DNA of 64,000 bases from Candidatus Poribacteria bacterium. GTDB taxonomy: Bacteria; Poribacteria; WGA-4E; PCPOR2b. The notes beneath the pieces were generated by a model, which was given only the letters and a program-made list of their open reading frames with translations, was not told the origin of the DNA and made no database searches. The position numbers were made by a program, and so were the translations under genes. Numbering within the stretch: position 1 is the stretch's first letter; each line of letters opens with the position of its first letter. Location of the stretch: NCBI GenBank assembly GCA_003635265.1, contig PYIZ01000010.1, forward strand, positions 388,576-452,575. Direction: 5' to 3'. Positions 52,426 through 61,834 of the stretch are shown here, one piece after another.

Positions 52426-54405
52426 TTACCTCGCCTCTACCCGCGCACGGAGTTCATTTAGATGCCGGATGACAGCTGTCGGGTCTGTTTCCTGAAAACC
52501 AAGCACATATGCTTCATCAACCATCATTCTTGATTGAATCACGCTGCCCTCAAGCAAGCGTACTGCGGTATCGTAAGCACCGAGCGCAGTTTTCGAATCG
52601 CCGCGCTTCTGGCTGATGTCACCCAGAAAGGCATGAGCAGCCGCAAGCCGCGGTGAGTATGGTCGGTTTGTAATAAATTCTTGGAAGGTAGTGAAAGCAG
52701 TGTCATAGCGTTGGTTTTCATAGTGGACATGACCGATCCGGAATTGCGCCTGATCTGCGAAACTGTCTTTATAACCTTGTGCAAGGTATTGTGTCTGTTT
52801 CGGGTAAGCAATAGTGGTCTGATACGCTTTCACAGCTTCATCATATTGGTCGAGACTGCGATACATTTCGCCCAGTTGGAAATGCGCCATCATCGTCTGC
52901 GAGGAGGACGGGTAATCCGAAATAAGGGTCTGATAAGATTCGATTGCCTTTTCCGTGTTATTGAGGTGCTTGGCATACACCACCCCGGATCGATACACGG
53001 CTTCAGCCGCCCACAGGGATTCAGGATGTGCCTCAATCACTTGGCGGTACGCAACAATCGCCTGTTCATAATCGTTTAACTCACGCTCACAAATTTTACC
53101 CGCGCGGTATAGCGCGTAGGGGGTCAACGCACCGCTGATTGATTGCAGTCCCTGAATGGTTGCGCGGCATTCAATAACGCGGAGTTGCGACCGTGCCTGC
53201 TGCGCGTGCTCACTGTCGGGCATATCAACGATATACTGCCGTATAAGTGGAAGGGCATCAACATAGTTGTCTGCAGCGACCAGTGCTTTTATCCGCTCCC
53301 ATTCAACGCGTGGAAAATCTAACTCCAGTTGGCGAATCTTTGCTTCCAACTCCGTTTTGACGCGAACTGGATCCTGGTCATATTTTCCGATTGCACCCAA
53401 GTAGATGGGATCCAAGTTAGGCAAATAGGCATACAGAAATGTCCGAAACGCATCAATTGCTCGGCGATATTCCCGCAATTCCTCATAACAGACACCTGAC
53501 CAATAGAAAACTGCGTGCATCTTCCAGAAGTCCGGATGCTCTTGTGAGAGCTGTTCAAAAGCCTGCACAGCGGCAGCATATCGCCCCTGCTCTTGGTGGA
53601 TGCGTCCAATCTGAAAAAGCGCCTCCGCTGCAAAAAGACTCACTCCATGATAATAATCCACAACCTTCTGATAGGCTTCAATCGCCAGTGCCGGCTGGTT
53701 CAATACCTTATCGCGGAGATTCCCGATCCGCCACTGCGCTTCAGATGCGAGTTTGGTATCTCTACGTTCCTGCAAGATCTCCTCATAAACTTCAATCGCC
53801 CTTTCCGGCTGGTTTAGTTGATAGGGGCTGCGGTACAACTCCGCAATATGGAATTTCGCTTCCAGTGCAAGGGGCGTCCCATTATGGTCTCGGATGACGC
53901 GTTGTTGCTCTCGCAAATCATCAAGGGCAGTTTGAATGCTATGAATCTTGCGTAGGCAGGTCTTATGAGCAAGGTGGGTGGGCGGGAACTGATCAGCAAG
54001 AGCTTGGTAGGTTTCAATCGCTTCCTCATATTTTCCCATGCGGCAATACACATCACCCTTCTTGATATAACCGAGGAAGAGATCTTCTGCTGTCGCCCCT
54101 TTTTTGCTCAATTGGATAATCTTGTCATAGACTTTTAAGGCTTGAGCATATTCATGGGTATATGCATAATAAATATCACCCAATTTTTCGTAAATCCCAC
54201 TGAGCTGTTCAACACTCTTGGTTGAAACAGCAGATTTCTCAAGGAGCTGCGCTGCTTCATGATACTTACCTCTTTCAAGCAGCGTGGTTACATTCTGCGC
54301 TCGCGTTTCCGCGCTAGCGAACAACGTCAGGCACAAAGCAGCAGCACAAAAGAACCATTTTGGGCGTAAAGCATATTGCAAGTGAGGCAAAACGGATCCT
54401 TTCAT
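52426..54405 (-). CDS. TPR-repeat periplasmic or outer-membrane protein
   Basis: 659 residues from the ATG at 54405 (GGGAGGG upstream). A signal peptide (FFCAAALCLTLFASAETRAQ) leads to about 14-16 tetratricopeptide repeats such as YEEAIETYQALADQFP, YAAAVQAFEQLSQEHP, YEQAIVAYRQVIEAHPESLW and YDEAVKAYQTTIAYP. The regular YxxAxxxYxxxxxxxP spacing is like YbgF/CpoB and BamD proteins. It acts as a protein-binding scaffold in the periplasm. Located 52 nt behind the anti-sigma factor gene, so it is probably part of the same regulon. Confidence 0.88.
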   Translation of the reverse strand: MKGSVLPHLQYALRPKWFFCAAALCLTLFASAETRAQNVTTLLERGKYHEAAQLLEKSAVSTKSVEQLSGIYEKLGDIYYAYTHEYAQALKVYDKIIQLSKKGATAEDLFLGYIKKGDVYCRMGKYEEAIETYQALADQFPPTHLAHKTCLRKIHSIQTALDDLREQQRVIRDHNGTPLALEAKFHIAELYRSPYQLNQPERAIEVYEEILQERRDTKLASEAQWRIGNLRDKVLNQPALAIEAYQKVVDYYHGVSLFAAEALFQIGRIHQEQGRYAAAVQAFEQLSQEHPDFWKMHAVFYWSGVCYEELREYRRAIDAFRTFLYAYLPNLDPIYLGAIGKYDQDPVRVKTELEAKIRQLELDFPRVEWERIKALVAADNYVDALPLIRQYIVDMPDSEHAQQARSQLRVIECRATIQGLQSISGALTPYALYRAGKICERELNDYEQAIVAYRQVIEAHPESLWAAEAVYRSGVVYAKHLNNTEKAIESYQTLISDYPSSSQTMMAHFQLGEMYRSLDQYDEAVKAYQTTIAYPKQTQYLAQGYKDSFADQAQFRIGHVHYENQRYDTAFTTFQEFITNRPYSPRLAAAHAFLGDISQKRGDSKTALGAYDTAVRLLEGSVIQSRMMVDEAYVLGFQETDPTAVIRHLNELRARVEAR

Positions 54406-54456
54406 TCTTCTATCCCTCCCCACGCCAATTCGGTCGAGATGCAAAACACTATTGTT

Positions 54457-55011
54457 TTAAGGAGACTGTTCCAATACCAGCAGCTGGAGCGTTGCCAGCC
54501 GGTCATCACCCTTCAAATGTCTGGTTTCAAGTGCCTCGGTTTGACTGTTCCGAATCTCCGCTTGTCGATATAACTCAATTCTTTCGTAGGAGGGTTGTAT
54601 CGGAATATCAGTCGATTGATCTTGGTTGATAAAAACCGTTGCAACCGAAATACCAATTACGAGCGCAAGGGTAGCTAGGGCGCTGCGAAAAATCCATGTA
54701 GGACGCCGCTTTTCACCGGGCGATCGAAAGATTGCAACGACTTTCGATAGGAGATGCGCTGGTTTGCTGGACGGAGAGTCTGTCGCTAAACGTTTGTAGA
54801 CATTCATCTCAATGTTATCGAGAACGTCAGACGGGATCGGCAGCTCCGCCACCTCATCAGTCAAGCGCAAAGTATTTTGCAAGGCTTCAACTTCATGGGC
54901 ACAGGCAGAGCAACCGCGCAGATGTTCTTGAATGCGGGCAACCTGTTCCTCATCGAGGAGGTCAGAAACATATTCGGTGTAGAAGTTTTCTAACTGTTTG
55001 CACTGTTTCAT
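54457..55011 (-). CDS. Zinc-finger anti-sigma factor
   Basis: 184 residues. The N-terminal zf-HC2 domain has the ZAS motif HLRGCSACAHEVEALQ (H-x3-C-x2-C), preceded by LDEEQVARIQE. A single membrane helix lies at about 107-124 (SALATLALVIGISVATVF). The outer tail has about 60 residues. Such factors hold an ECF sigma at the membrane until a signal frees it. The start overlaps the GNAT stop by 4 nt. Confidence 0.85.
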   Translation of the reverse strand: MKQCKQLENFYTEYVSDLLDEEQVARIQEHLRGCSACAHEVEALQNTLRLTDEVAELPIPSDVLDNIEMNVYKRLATDSPSSKPAHLLSKVVAIFRSPGEKRRPTWIFRSALATLALVIGISVATVFINQDQSTDIPIQPSYERIELYRQAEIRNSQTEALETRHLKGDDRLATLQLLVLEQSP

Positions 55012-55541
55012 TCGGCAAACTCCTTAGGGAATGATGATTCAACAGTATCGTTCTTGAATGAGAATACAGGACCACGCCACAGGTGCGGATCCGGAATCCG
55101 TTCAACAAACCGTCCGGCGGTCAGATTGTTGATTACCCGCCTCCAAAACTGGACTGCTGATCGATTCTCACGAAGGATTCTGATTTCCCATTTTCCGGGG
55201 AAACGGTTAATGACATATTGTGCTGCTATAGTTCCGAGACCTTGCCTCCTATATTTCTTCAGAACAAAGAACTCTGCCATGGAGTGGGCTCCATCGTTCT
55301 CAGGTAGCCAATTCACCTTGTTAACAAGTGCAAACCCAGCAAGAGATTCTCGCAACATGAACAAGTAGGGATATCTGTTTTTTTCCACCCAGTAATGGTC
55401 GAGATATGAATAGCCGTATAAACCGAACGGGTCAACATCATCATCAGTTATAATACTCAAGTCATATTGATAGAGTTCAAGCAGTCGTTGAAGAATTTCC
55501 TTTTGTGATTCCTTAGCTTCAATAATTCTAAGATCTTTCAT
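55008..55541 (-). CDS. GNAT family N-acetyltransferase
   Basis: 177 residues with the acetyl-CoA loop KKYRRQGLGTIAAQYV (R/Q-x-x-G-x-G/A). LRENRSAVQFWRRVI completes the fold. It lies between the ECF sigma factor gene and its anti-sigma gene, overlapping the latter by 4 nt, which is an uncommon position. A role in acetylating a small molecule or a protein of the same regulon is possible. Confidence 0.85.
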   Translation of the reverse strand: MKDLRIIEAKESQKEILQRLLELYQYDLSIITDDDVDPFGLYGYSYLDHYWVEKNRYPYLFMLRESLAGFALVNKVNWLPENDGAHSMAEFFVLKKYRRQGLGTIAAQYVINRFPGKWEIRILRENRSAVQFWRRVINNLTAGRFVERIPDPHLWRGPVFSFKNDTVESSFPKEFAE

Positions 55542-55701
55542 TCTCTATACTGGCTGCGTCTACCAATCTATCTATACTCTCGATCCGCTTGCTAGACATT
55601 TTATGGATCTGCGTGATCTATTACCAAAGGGTGTTACAATCGAAACAGTATTGCATGCTCTGCTTATATCATTGATCTTCTATTTCGTATCCATTCCAGC
55701 A

Positions 55702-56283
55702 CTAAATATCATTTGTCTCCCAGAGGGGTAGCAACAAAGTTTGCAGTTTTTTTACCGCACGATGCAGGTGGATTTTTACTGTCCCTTCTGCCATACCAAG
55801 CACTTCCGTGATCTCTTTAATCTGCAGCCCTTGGTAGCGATTTAACATAAAGACTTCTTTCTGTTTTGGCGAAAGCTGATCTATTGCCTCACGGATAACC
55901 CGATGCCGATCTTTTTCTTCAATATCCCATTCAGGGTTACTCCACAAATCAACGGCTGTCGGCTCCTCAAGGACAAACTCTTCATCATCAAGTGAATAGG
56001 TCTGACGACGCGATTTTGCGCGGTGGAAATCAATTGATAGATTATGGGCAATTTTATAAAGCCACGTTGAAAAGCGGGCTTGCGGTTTCCAAGTGTCAAG
56101 TGCGCGATACGCCTTAAAAAAGACCTCGATCGTCAACTCCTCGGCATCTTCATAATTCTTCACGGACCGGAGTAGATAAGCATAGATCTGCCCCTTGTAA
56201 CGCTTCATCAGATCATCGAATGCATCAGGGCGACCGGCTTGAAACTGTGCTACTAGTATTTCATCTTCCACGATTCTGTCCAT
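55702..56283 (-). CDS. RNA polymerase ECF-type sigma factor
   Basis: 193 residues. Region 2: FDDLMKRYKGQIYAYLLRSV, NYEDAEELTIEVFFKAYRAL and RFSTWLYKIAHNLSIDFHRA. Region 4: AIDQLSPKQKEVFMLNRYQG, then ITEVLGMAEGTVKIHLHRAV. Between them is a 30-residue acidic linker (DDEEFVLEEPTAVDLW). RpoE/SigW-like. With the anti-sigma and TPR genes downstream it probably runs an envelope-stress or surface regulon. Confidence 0.93.
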   Translation of the reverse strand: MDRIVEDEILVAQFQAGRPDAFDDLMKRYKGQIYAYLLRSVKNYEDAEELTIEVFFKAYRALDTWKPQARFSTWLYKIAHNLSIDFHRAKSRRQTYSLDDEEFVLEEPTAVDLWSNPEWDIEEKDRHRVIREAIDQLSPKQKEVFMLNRYQGLQIKEITEVLGMAEGTVKIHLHRAVKKLQTLLLPLWETNDI

Positions 56284-56421
56284 GACCGTTTCCCCGCGAT
56301 TGATAGGGTGAGCAATTTTTGTTCTGTCTGAACTAAACGATACGTCAACAGGAACGGTTTACAATCGGGATTACTGTTTTTAGGTTTTTTCTCAACAGAA
56401 CAATCGCACACCTATACTCAC

Positions 56422-57048
56422 CTAGGCTCGTTGAATTTCATCACATAGGTGACGAGTCGCGGCAACTGGATCCGCTTGCCCACAAACCGCCGAAATGACG
56501 GCAATCCCGTGGGCACCAGCGCGGATCACTTCGTATGCTGTGTCAGCCGTAATACCACCGATCGCAATCACGGGACACTGTGCGATTTCGGACATCCGTC
56601 GCAGCGCTTGCAAGCCTTTTGGTAACTCTGCATCCGGTTTGGAAGAGGTTTGATAGATAGGTCCGAATCCGATATAATCCGCTCCCGCAGAAATCGCTTC
56701 GAGGATCTTCTCCTCCGTTCGTGCCGAAGCCCCAATAGTCATTTCTGGCGGTAGGATTCTCCGCCCCGCCGTAATTGGCAGATCATCCTGTCCAAAATGG
56801 GCACCCGCCCCACCAACAGCAAGCGCAATATCTGCCCGATCATTGACAATCAAGGAAACACCATGTTCCGCACAAACGGCTTGTACCGCCTGCGCGGATT
56901 CAACCAATTCGCGGGTACTCCCCTCCTTCTGGCGAAACTGGATGGTGTCAGCACCGCCTTCAATCGCCATCTTTGCCAATTCTGCATGCGTAAACCGCGA
57001 CTGGATAGTTGTATCAGTGATGACATGGAGTCTGCCAATCTTTTTCAT
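56422..57048 (-). CDS. thiE: Thiamine-phosphate synthase
   Basis: 208-residue TIM barrel joining HMP-diphosphate and thiazole phosphate. GRLHVITDTTIQSR, the phosphate and Mg site DTIQFRQKEG, the IVNDRADIALAVGGAGAHFG loop, GASARTEEKILEAISAGADYIGFGPIYQTSSK and IGGITADTAYEVIRAG are family hallmarks. No thi-box riboswitch is visible in the 43 nt before it. It lies behind yajC in the same direction and may be read through from that operon. Confidence 0.94.
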   Translation of the reverse strand: MKKIGRLHVITDTTIQSRFTHAELAKMAIEGGADTIQFRQKEGSTRELVESAQAVQAVCAEHGVSLIVNDRADIALAVGGAGAHFGQDDLPITAGRRILPPEMTIGASARTEEKILEAISAGADYIGFGPIYQTSSKPDAELPKGLQALRRMSEIAQCPVIAIGGITADTAYEVIRAGAHGIAVISAVCGQADPVAATRHLCDEIQRA

Positions 57049-57091
57049 ATCGCCATATCTTTCATAAAAGGGGCAAGACTATCCAAATCGT

Positions 57092-57373
57092 CTATTCACC
57101 CTCAATCAATTCGCCCGCCTTCTTTTTGAAGGCGATTGCGCTTCGTGACACTTCGACCTTCACATTTTCTGAAATTGTTAAAACGACAATATCCTTATCC
57201 ACACCCACGATCTTCCCATGCAACCCACCGGTCGTAACAACTTCGTCTGCCTTCGTTAGGTTACTCAACATCGCTTGATGTTTCTTACGCTTCAACTGTT
57301 CAGGCCGTAAAATCAGAAAATACAAAATGGGTATCATCAGCAGAATCGGAAAGAAAGCACTAAGAAAATCCAT
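57092..57373 (-). CDS. yajC: Preprotein translocase subunit YajC
   Basis: 93 residues, one N-terminal membrane helix (FPILLMIPILYFLILRPEQL), then KHQAMLSNLTKADEVVTTGG and GKIVGVDKDIVVLTISENVK. It associates with SecDF. 17 nt behind queA, a usual neighbour. Confidence 0.95.
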   Translation of the reverse strand: MDFLSAFFPILLMIPILYFLILRPEQLKRKKHQAMLSNLTKADEVVTTGGLHGKIVGVDKDIVVLTISENVKVEVSRSAIAFKKKAGELIEGE

Positions 57374-57390
57374 AATTCATATCCTCCAAA

Positions 57391-58419
57391 TTAAAGAATA
57401 AGCATCGCATCGCCATAACTATAAAAGCGATATTTTTGTGCAATTGCTTCTTGGTAAGCTTCAAATATAAATTCATGCCCAGCAAATGCGCTAATGAGCA
57501 TGAGTAAAGTTGATTTGGGTAAATGAAAATTAGTAACCAAAGCATCGACAGCTTTGAACTGGTAACCAGGATATATAAAGATATCCGTATATCCCTGATA
57601 TGGGTCAACGCTACCATCCGATGCAACCGTTTCAAGAGCGCGAACGGAAGTCGTCCCAACCGCAACGATTTTTCGCCCTGCCTCCTTTGCAGCATTGATC
57701 CGATTGGCACTTGTTTGAGAAAGCTCAAAATACTCTGAGTGCATCTTGTGCATCTCAATATTTTCCACTTTGACAGGTTGGAATGTGCCGAGACCAACAT
57801 GTAGCGTGAGAGTCGCATGGAGAATCCCATCTCGCTTGAGTTTATCCATCAGATCCAACGTGAAATGTAATCCAGCCGTTGGCGCAGCGATCGCCCCCGC
57901 CTCCTGTGCATAAACGCACTGATACTCCTCTTTATCGGTCTGGTTTGGTTCGCGTTTGATGTAGGGTGGTAAGGGAACTTTACCCACTTCTGCGAGAATG
58001 TCTTCAAAGTCACCATCATACTTGAATCGGACAATATAGAGACCGAGCGACGATTTGGCAAGAACTTTTCCTATTAAGGCGCCCTCTCCAAAGACGATAC
58101 GCGTCCCATGCGTCACACGTCTACCCGGCTTTATTAACGCCTCCCAACTGTTCGTCCCCTTCTGACGGGTTAAGAGCACCTCAATCTTGCCGCCCGTCGG
58201 CAGTTTTCGCCCTATTAACCGCGCTGGGAGGACTTTAGTGTTGTTAATAACAAGCAGGGAACGAGTGGGGAGGAACTCACCAATCTGAGAGAATTGCGTG
58301 TGGTGAATTTTGCGCGTCCGCCGATCCAAGACCATCAATCGGGACGCATCCCTTTGCGGGCAGGGCTGCTGGGCAATTAGTGCTTCGGGCAGGTCATAGT
58401 CATAATCGGTGAGTTTCAT
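57391..58419 (-). CDS. queA: S-adenosylmethionine:tRNA ribosyltransferase-isomerase
   Basis: 342 residues from the ATG at 58419. LTDYDYDLPEALIAQQPCPQ, RDASRLMVLDR, VINNTKVLPARLIG, then GAIAAPTAGLHFT and VTNFHLPKSTLLMLISAFAG are diagnostic. It adds the epoxycyclopentanediol group in queuosine synthesis for wobble position 34. A GTG at 58452 with GAGAGGG overlapping is a less likely start. Placed between ruvB and yajC, as in many genomes. Confidence 0.95.
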   Translation of the reverse strand: MKLTDYDYDLPEALIAQQPCPQRDASRLMVLDRRTRKIHHTQFSQIGEFLPTRSLLVINNTKVLPARLIGRKLPTGGKIEVLLTRQKGTNSWEALIKPGRRVTHGTRIVFGEGALIGKVLAKSSLGLYIVRFKYDGDFEDILAEVGKVPLPPYIKREPNQTDKEEYQCVYAQEAGAIAAPTAGLHFTLDLMDKLKRDGILHATLTLHVGLGTFQPVKVENIEMHKMHSEYFELSQTSANRINAAKEAGRKIVAVGTTSVRALETVASDGSVDPYQGYTDIFIYPGYQFKAVDALVTNFHLPKSTLLMLISAFAGHEFIFEAYQEAIAQKYRFYSYGDAMLIL

Positions 58420-58603
58420 ACTTGCTACACTTACGGAAGGTTCGATTGGCACCCCTCTCAGAAATCGTCACAATAGTTGGGAAATGAAAATTTCTCCCAC
58501 AAAAGACACACATTAGGGGGCGTACCTTCCAAATCGCGTCTCCTACAGAAAACATACGGCAGGGGATATATCCTCCAAATCGAGCCTCTGACCCTGGGTT
58601 TAT

Positions 58604-59635
58604 TTAGAACAGCGTCGGCTGATACTCAGGGGTTGGATAGCCAAGGTGCTGATAAGCCGCCTCCGTTGCAACCCGTCCCATCGGCGTCAAAGTCAAAAAG
58701 CCAAGTTTAATTAAGAAGGGTTCGTAGACCTCTTCAATGGTACGTTCATCTTCACTGACAGCGACTGCCATCGCCTTCAGACCCGCCCGTCCACGAAATG
58801 TCTCAATCATCGTCCGCAGATAGGCTCTATCATTGTCGTCTAAGCCGAGTTCATCAATTTTGAAAAATTCCAATGCCTCTTGAGCGATGTCATACGTGAT
58901 AATTCCGTCGAATTTAACGGTTGCGTAATCTCTGACTTTTCTCAACATATTCTCTGCGATACGCATAGTTCCTCGTGAACGACGAGCCAATTCATATTCT
59001 GCATCTTCCTCAATTTTAACGGGTGGATGCATCCTCCGGCTGAGTCGGTTGATAGCAATCTGAATCTCCTCCGGTGAATAATAATCGAGATGGATGCGGT
59101 TGCCAAAGCGATCTCGAAATGGACCACCCAACAGACCTTCACGAGTTGTTGCCCCCACGAGGGTAAAATGCGCGAGCGGAACAGTAATAATATCCGCAGC
59201 AGGTCCCTGACCGATGGGTAGATCTATCTTATAATCCTCCATCGCAGGGTACAACGACTCCTGAACATAGCCCTTCATGCGGTGGATTTCATCAATAAAA
59301 AAGATTGTCCTTTCTTCAAGAGTGGTTAACATTGTCGCTAGGTCAAGGCGTTCCATCATCGGGCCAACAGCTGACTTAAAGCTGCTCCCCATTTCATTGG
59401 CAACAATCCGAGCCAATGTTGTCTTGCCTAGTCCGGGCGGTCCCACAAAGAGAATATGCGCTAATGCCTGCTCTCTGCTTTTAGCGGCTTCGATGTGAAT
59501 GCGCAGCTGCTCTTTGATTCGCTCCTGCCCAATGAATTCATCAAGGGTCTGTGGTCGGAGGTTGTATTGGTTCTCCTCCAGTCCCTCGATATCCGACTCG
59601 TTGAGAAGGGTTTGCATCTCTTTATCTTGATTCAT
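58604..59635 (-). CDS. ruvB: Holliday junction branch migration helicase RuvB
   Basis: 343-residue AAA+ motor. Walker A GPPGLGKTTLA, Walker B TIFFIDEIHRM, sensor LVGATTREGLLGGPFRDRFG and a C-terminal winged helix (PLIGFLTLTPMGRVATEAAY-like region near 315). Works with RuvA and RuvC. 9 nt behind ruvA. Confidence 0.97.
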   Translation of the reverse strand: MNQDKEMQTLLNESDIEGLEENQYNLRPQTLDEFIGQERIKEQLRIHIEAAKSREQALAHILFVGPPGLGKTTLARIVANEMGSSFKSAVGPMMERLDLATMLTTLEERTIFFIDEIHRMKGYVQESLYPAMEDYKIDLPIGQGPAADIITVPLAHFTLVGATTREGLLGGPFRDRFGNRIHLDYYSPEEIQIAINRLSRRMHPPVKIEEDAEYELARRSRGTMRIAENMLRKVRDYATVKFDGIITYDIAQEALEFFKIDELGLDDNDRAYLRTMIETFRGRAGLKAMAVAVSEDERTIEEVYEPFLIKLGFLTLTPMGRVATEAAYQHLGYPTPEYQPTLF

Positions 59636-59644
59636 ACGTTAGAC

Positions 59645-60238
59645 TCACTGATTCAATCGAGCAAGAGCCAATCGAACCAACTCTTCCCGTTTTGCTGTAG
59701 GCCCCAAAATCTTCTGGGCATCTGCGATTGCTCGCTCGGCTGCGAACTCAGACGCTCCCAACCCCATCAACACTTGCACACCCGCCTCCGTATGTTCACC
59801 GCTGCCAGTCTCATCAGCTTTGGCATCAAAGTGGATCTTACGCACCGTATTCTTCAATTTCATTATCATCAGTTGTGCTAGTTCTTTATTGAGGCGTGGC
59901 ACGCGCATTAACGTGGCGTGATCCGCATCGCGGATCGCACGCTGAAAATCAGAAGGGGAGAGTTTTGATACGATATTTAATGCTAAGGAGGGACCCACCC
60001 CCTTTACCACAAGGGCGGTTTCAAACACTGTAAGGTCATCCTGCGACGCAAATCCATAAAGCTTAACTTCATTTTCCCGACAATGATAATGCGTGTAAAG
60101 TATGATGTCGGATCCCACTTCCGGCAGCTGAACCTTTGTACGCTCTGGAATCTCAACGCTGTATCCGACTCCGTTCACATCAACGATGACCTGTTTTGAT
60201 CCATTGACCGCTAAGATGCCCTTTACGAACGCAATCAT
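59645..60238 (-). CDS. ruvA: Holliday junction DNA helicase subunit RuvA
   Basis: 197 residues. OB domain (MIAFVKGILAVNGSKQVIVD), two helix-hairpin-helix units (VKGVGPSLALNIVSKL) and a domain III (LMGLGASEFAAERAIADAQK) that contacts RuvB. Start overlaps the ruvC stop by 4 nt. Confidence 0.96.
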   Translation of the reverse strand: MIAFVKGILAVNGSKQVIVDVNGVGYSVEIPERTKVQLPEVGSDIILYTHYHCRENEVKLYGFASQDDLTVFETALVVKGVGPSLALNIVSKLSPSDFQRAIRDADHATLMRVPRLNKELAQLMIMKLKNTVRKIHFDAKADETGSGEHTEAGVQVLMGLGASEFAAERAIADAQKILGPTAKREELVRLALARLNQ

Positions 60239-60738
60239 GACTTGAGGTGCCTTTCGCGCAGTTGAAGTATTTTATAGGAACGTGCATGACAAATCGCTAC
60301 GGCAAGTGCATCCGCCGCATGATCTGGGCGAGGAATCTCTTTGAGCCTGAGCAAAAGCTTAACCATCTCTTGGACCTGACGCTTGCTTGCTTTACCATAT
60401 CCTACAACTGCTTCTTTGACCTGAACAGGTGGATAGTTATAGAGCTGCCGATCTGTATTCGCGGCAACCAATTTAATCACACCCCTTGCTTCTCCCACAG
60501 CAAACGCGCTGCTCACATTCTTGCTAAAGAAAAGATCCTCAAGTGCAAAAAACTCCGGTTGATATTCGCTAGCTAGCTGAATCAGTTCGTCGTAGATAGC
60601 CTTCAAACGTTGGGTAGATTCATCCTTTGGCGATGTCTGGATGCAGCCGAAATCAAGCAGGCTAAATGTCGATGACTCTGCTTTAATGAAGCCATAGCCA
60701 GTATTTGCAATTCCGGGGTCTATGCCAAGAACAATCAT
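60235..60738 (-). CDS. ruvC: Crossover junction endodeoxyribonuclease RuvC
   Basis: 167 residues from the ATG at 60738, giving the standard start MIVLGIDPGIANTGYG. Metal-binding acids: Asp in GIDPG, Glu in FALEDLFF, and the two Asp of RPDHAADALAVAICHA. It resolves Holliday junctions. The frame is open further upstream into yebC, but the extension has no counterpart in the family. Confidence 0.96.
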   Translation of the reverse strand: MIVLGIDPGIANTGYGFIKAESSTFSLLDFGCIQTSPKDESTQRLKAIYDELIQLASEYQPEFFALEDLFFSKNVSSAFAVGEARGVIKLVAANTDRQLYNYPPVQVKEAVVGYGKASKRQVQEMVKLLLRLKEIPRPDHAADALAVAICHARSYKILQLRERHLKS

Positions 60739-60751
60739 CGCTAAGAGAGCA

Positions 60752-61498
60752 TCAAGCCGCAGCCTCCAAAATATCATCAGGGATGTCGAAGTTTGCATAA
60801 ACCTTCTGGACATCGTCGCTATCTTCCAAAGCCTCCATTAACCGCAGCATCCGCTGTGCTTCCTTACCTTCCGATTTCACTGTGCTTTGCGGAAGCATCG
60901 TCAGTTCAGCTTCCAGAATTGTCGCACCGGATTCCTCAACCGCCTCTCTAACCGCCTCAAAATCCTCAGGAGACGTGATAATCTCAAGGTTCTCGTCCTG
61001 AACCGTCATATCATCCGCCCCGGAATCCAATGCAACCATAAAAAGCTCATCTTCGTCGATACTACCCTTTTCGATAATCATCCAACCGCGCTTATCAAAT
61101 AACCATGAAACGCAGCCCGGTTCTCCCATATTCCCGCCATGTTTGCTCAAGATATGTCTAATATCAGCAATCGCTCGGTTCCTGTTATCCGTCAACACAT
61201 CGATCATGAGTGCAACCCCGCCGGGACCGTATCCTTCATATACGATTTCCTCATAATCCACGCCGTCAAGTTCACCAGTACCGCGCAGAATGGCCTTTTC
61301 GATGTTATCATTCGGAACATTCTTCGATCTCGCCGTTAACACCGCAGACCTCAAACGCGGATTCACCTGGGTATCGGAACCACCGATTCGCGCTGCAACC
61401 GTGATTTCTTTAATTAATTTCGAGAAGAGCTTTCCACGCTTCGCATCAACAGCAGCCTTACGATGCTTAATTGATGACCATTTTGAATGACCTGACAT
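60752..61498 (-). CDS. yebC: YebC/PmpR family protein (TACO1-like)
   Basis: 248 residues: [20 protein letters not shown] at the start, then [20 protein letters not shown] and [20 protein letters not shown]. Known as a transcription regulator or, in later work, a translation factor that helps ribosomes at proline-rich stretches. First gene of the yebC-ruvCAB-queA-yajC row, with 13 nt to ruvC. Confidence 0.96.
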   Translation of the reverse strand: MSGHSKWSSIKHRKAAVDAKRGKLFSKLIKEITVAARIGGSDTQVNPRLRSAVLTARSKNVPNDNIEKAILRGTGELDGVDYEEIVYEGYGPGGVALMIDVLTDNRNRAIADIRHILSKHGGNMGEPGCVSWLFDKRGWMIIEKGSIDEDELFMVALDSGADDMTVQDENLEIITSPEDFEAVREAVEESGATILEAELTMLPQSTVKSEGKEAQRMLRLMEALEDSDDVQKVYANFDIPDDILEAAA

Positions 61499-61600
61499 TT
61501 GCTTCGCTCCTATTCATAGATTCTAGCGTATTTTAGCATACGGGCAAAGCGGATGCAAGTAAATTGTCCTACGAACTGTTAAAGCCCTTTTTGCGACATG

Positions 61601-61634
61601 AAAAAAGCCCCAACCTATAAAGGTTAGGGCTTTA
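61601..61634 (-). terminator. rRNA operon terminator
   Basis: Minus strand AAAGCCCTAACC-TTTATA-GGTTGGGGCTTTTTTC: an 11-12-bp stem ending in a T-run, 10 nt past the end of 5S. Confidence 0.85.
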
Positions 61635-61643
61635 TTTATTAAG

Positions 61644-61763
61644 CTTCCCGGCAACGACCTACTTTCCCACGAGGTTACCCTCGAAGTATCATCAGCGCTG
61701 AAGGGCTTAACTGCCGTGTTCGGAATGGGTACGGGTGTTTCCCCTCCGCTCTTGCCACCGGAA
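61644..61763 (-). rRNA. rrf: 5S ribosomal RNA
   Basis: About 120 nt. The conserved CCCATTCCGAACACGGCAGT and the 3' part GTGGGAAAGTAGGTCGTTGC are present, and the ends (TTCCGGTGGC and GCCGGGAA) pair. It lies about 70 nt behind 23S. Confidence 0.95.
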
Positions 61764-61834
61764 AAGATCGGAATTTATTATTCCAAAATATTTGACAATT
61801 GTATAGATTTGAATATTAAGCTATAGAGTAAAGT

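Noticed and set aside
60739..60813. 25-residue N-terminal extension of RuvC
   Set aside because: It overlaps the yebC coding end, and the family starts at MIVLGIDPG with the catalytic Asp at position 7.
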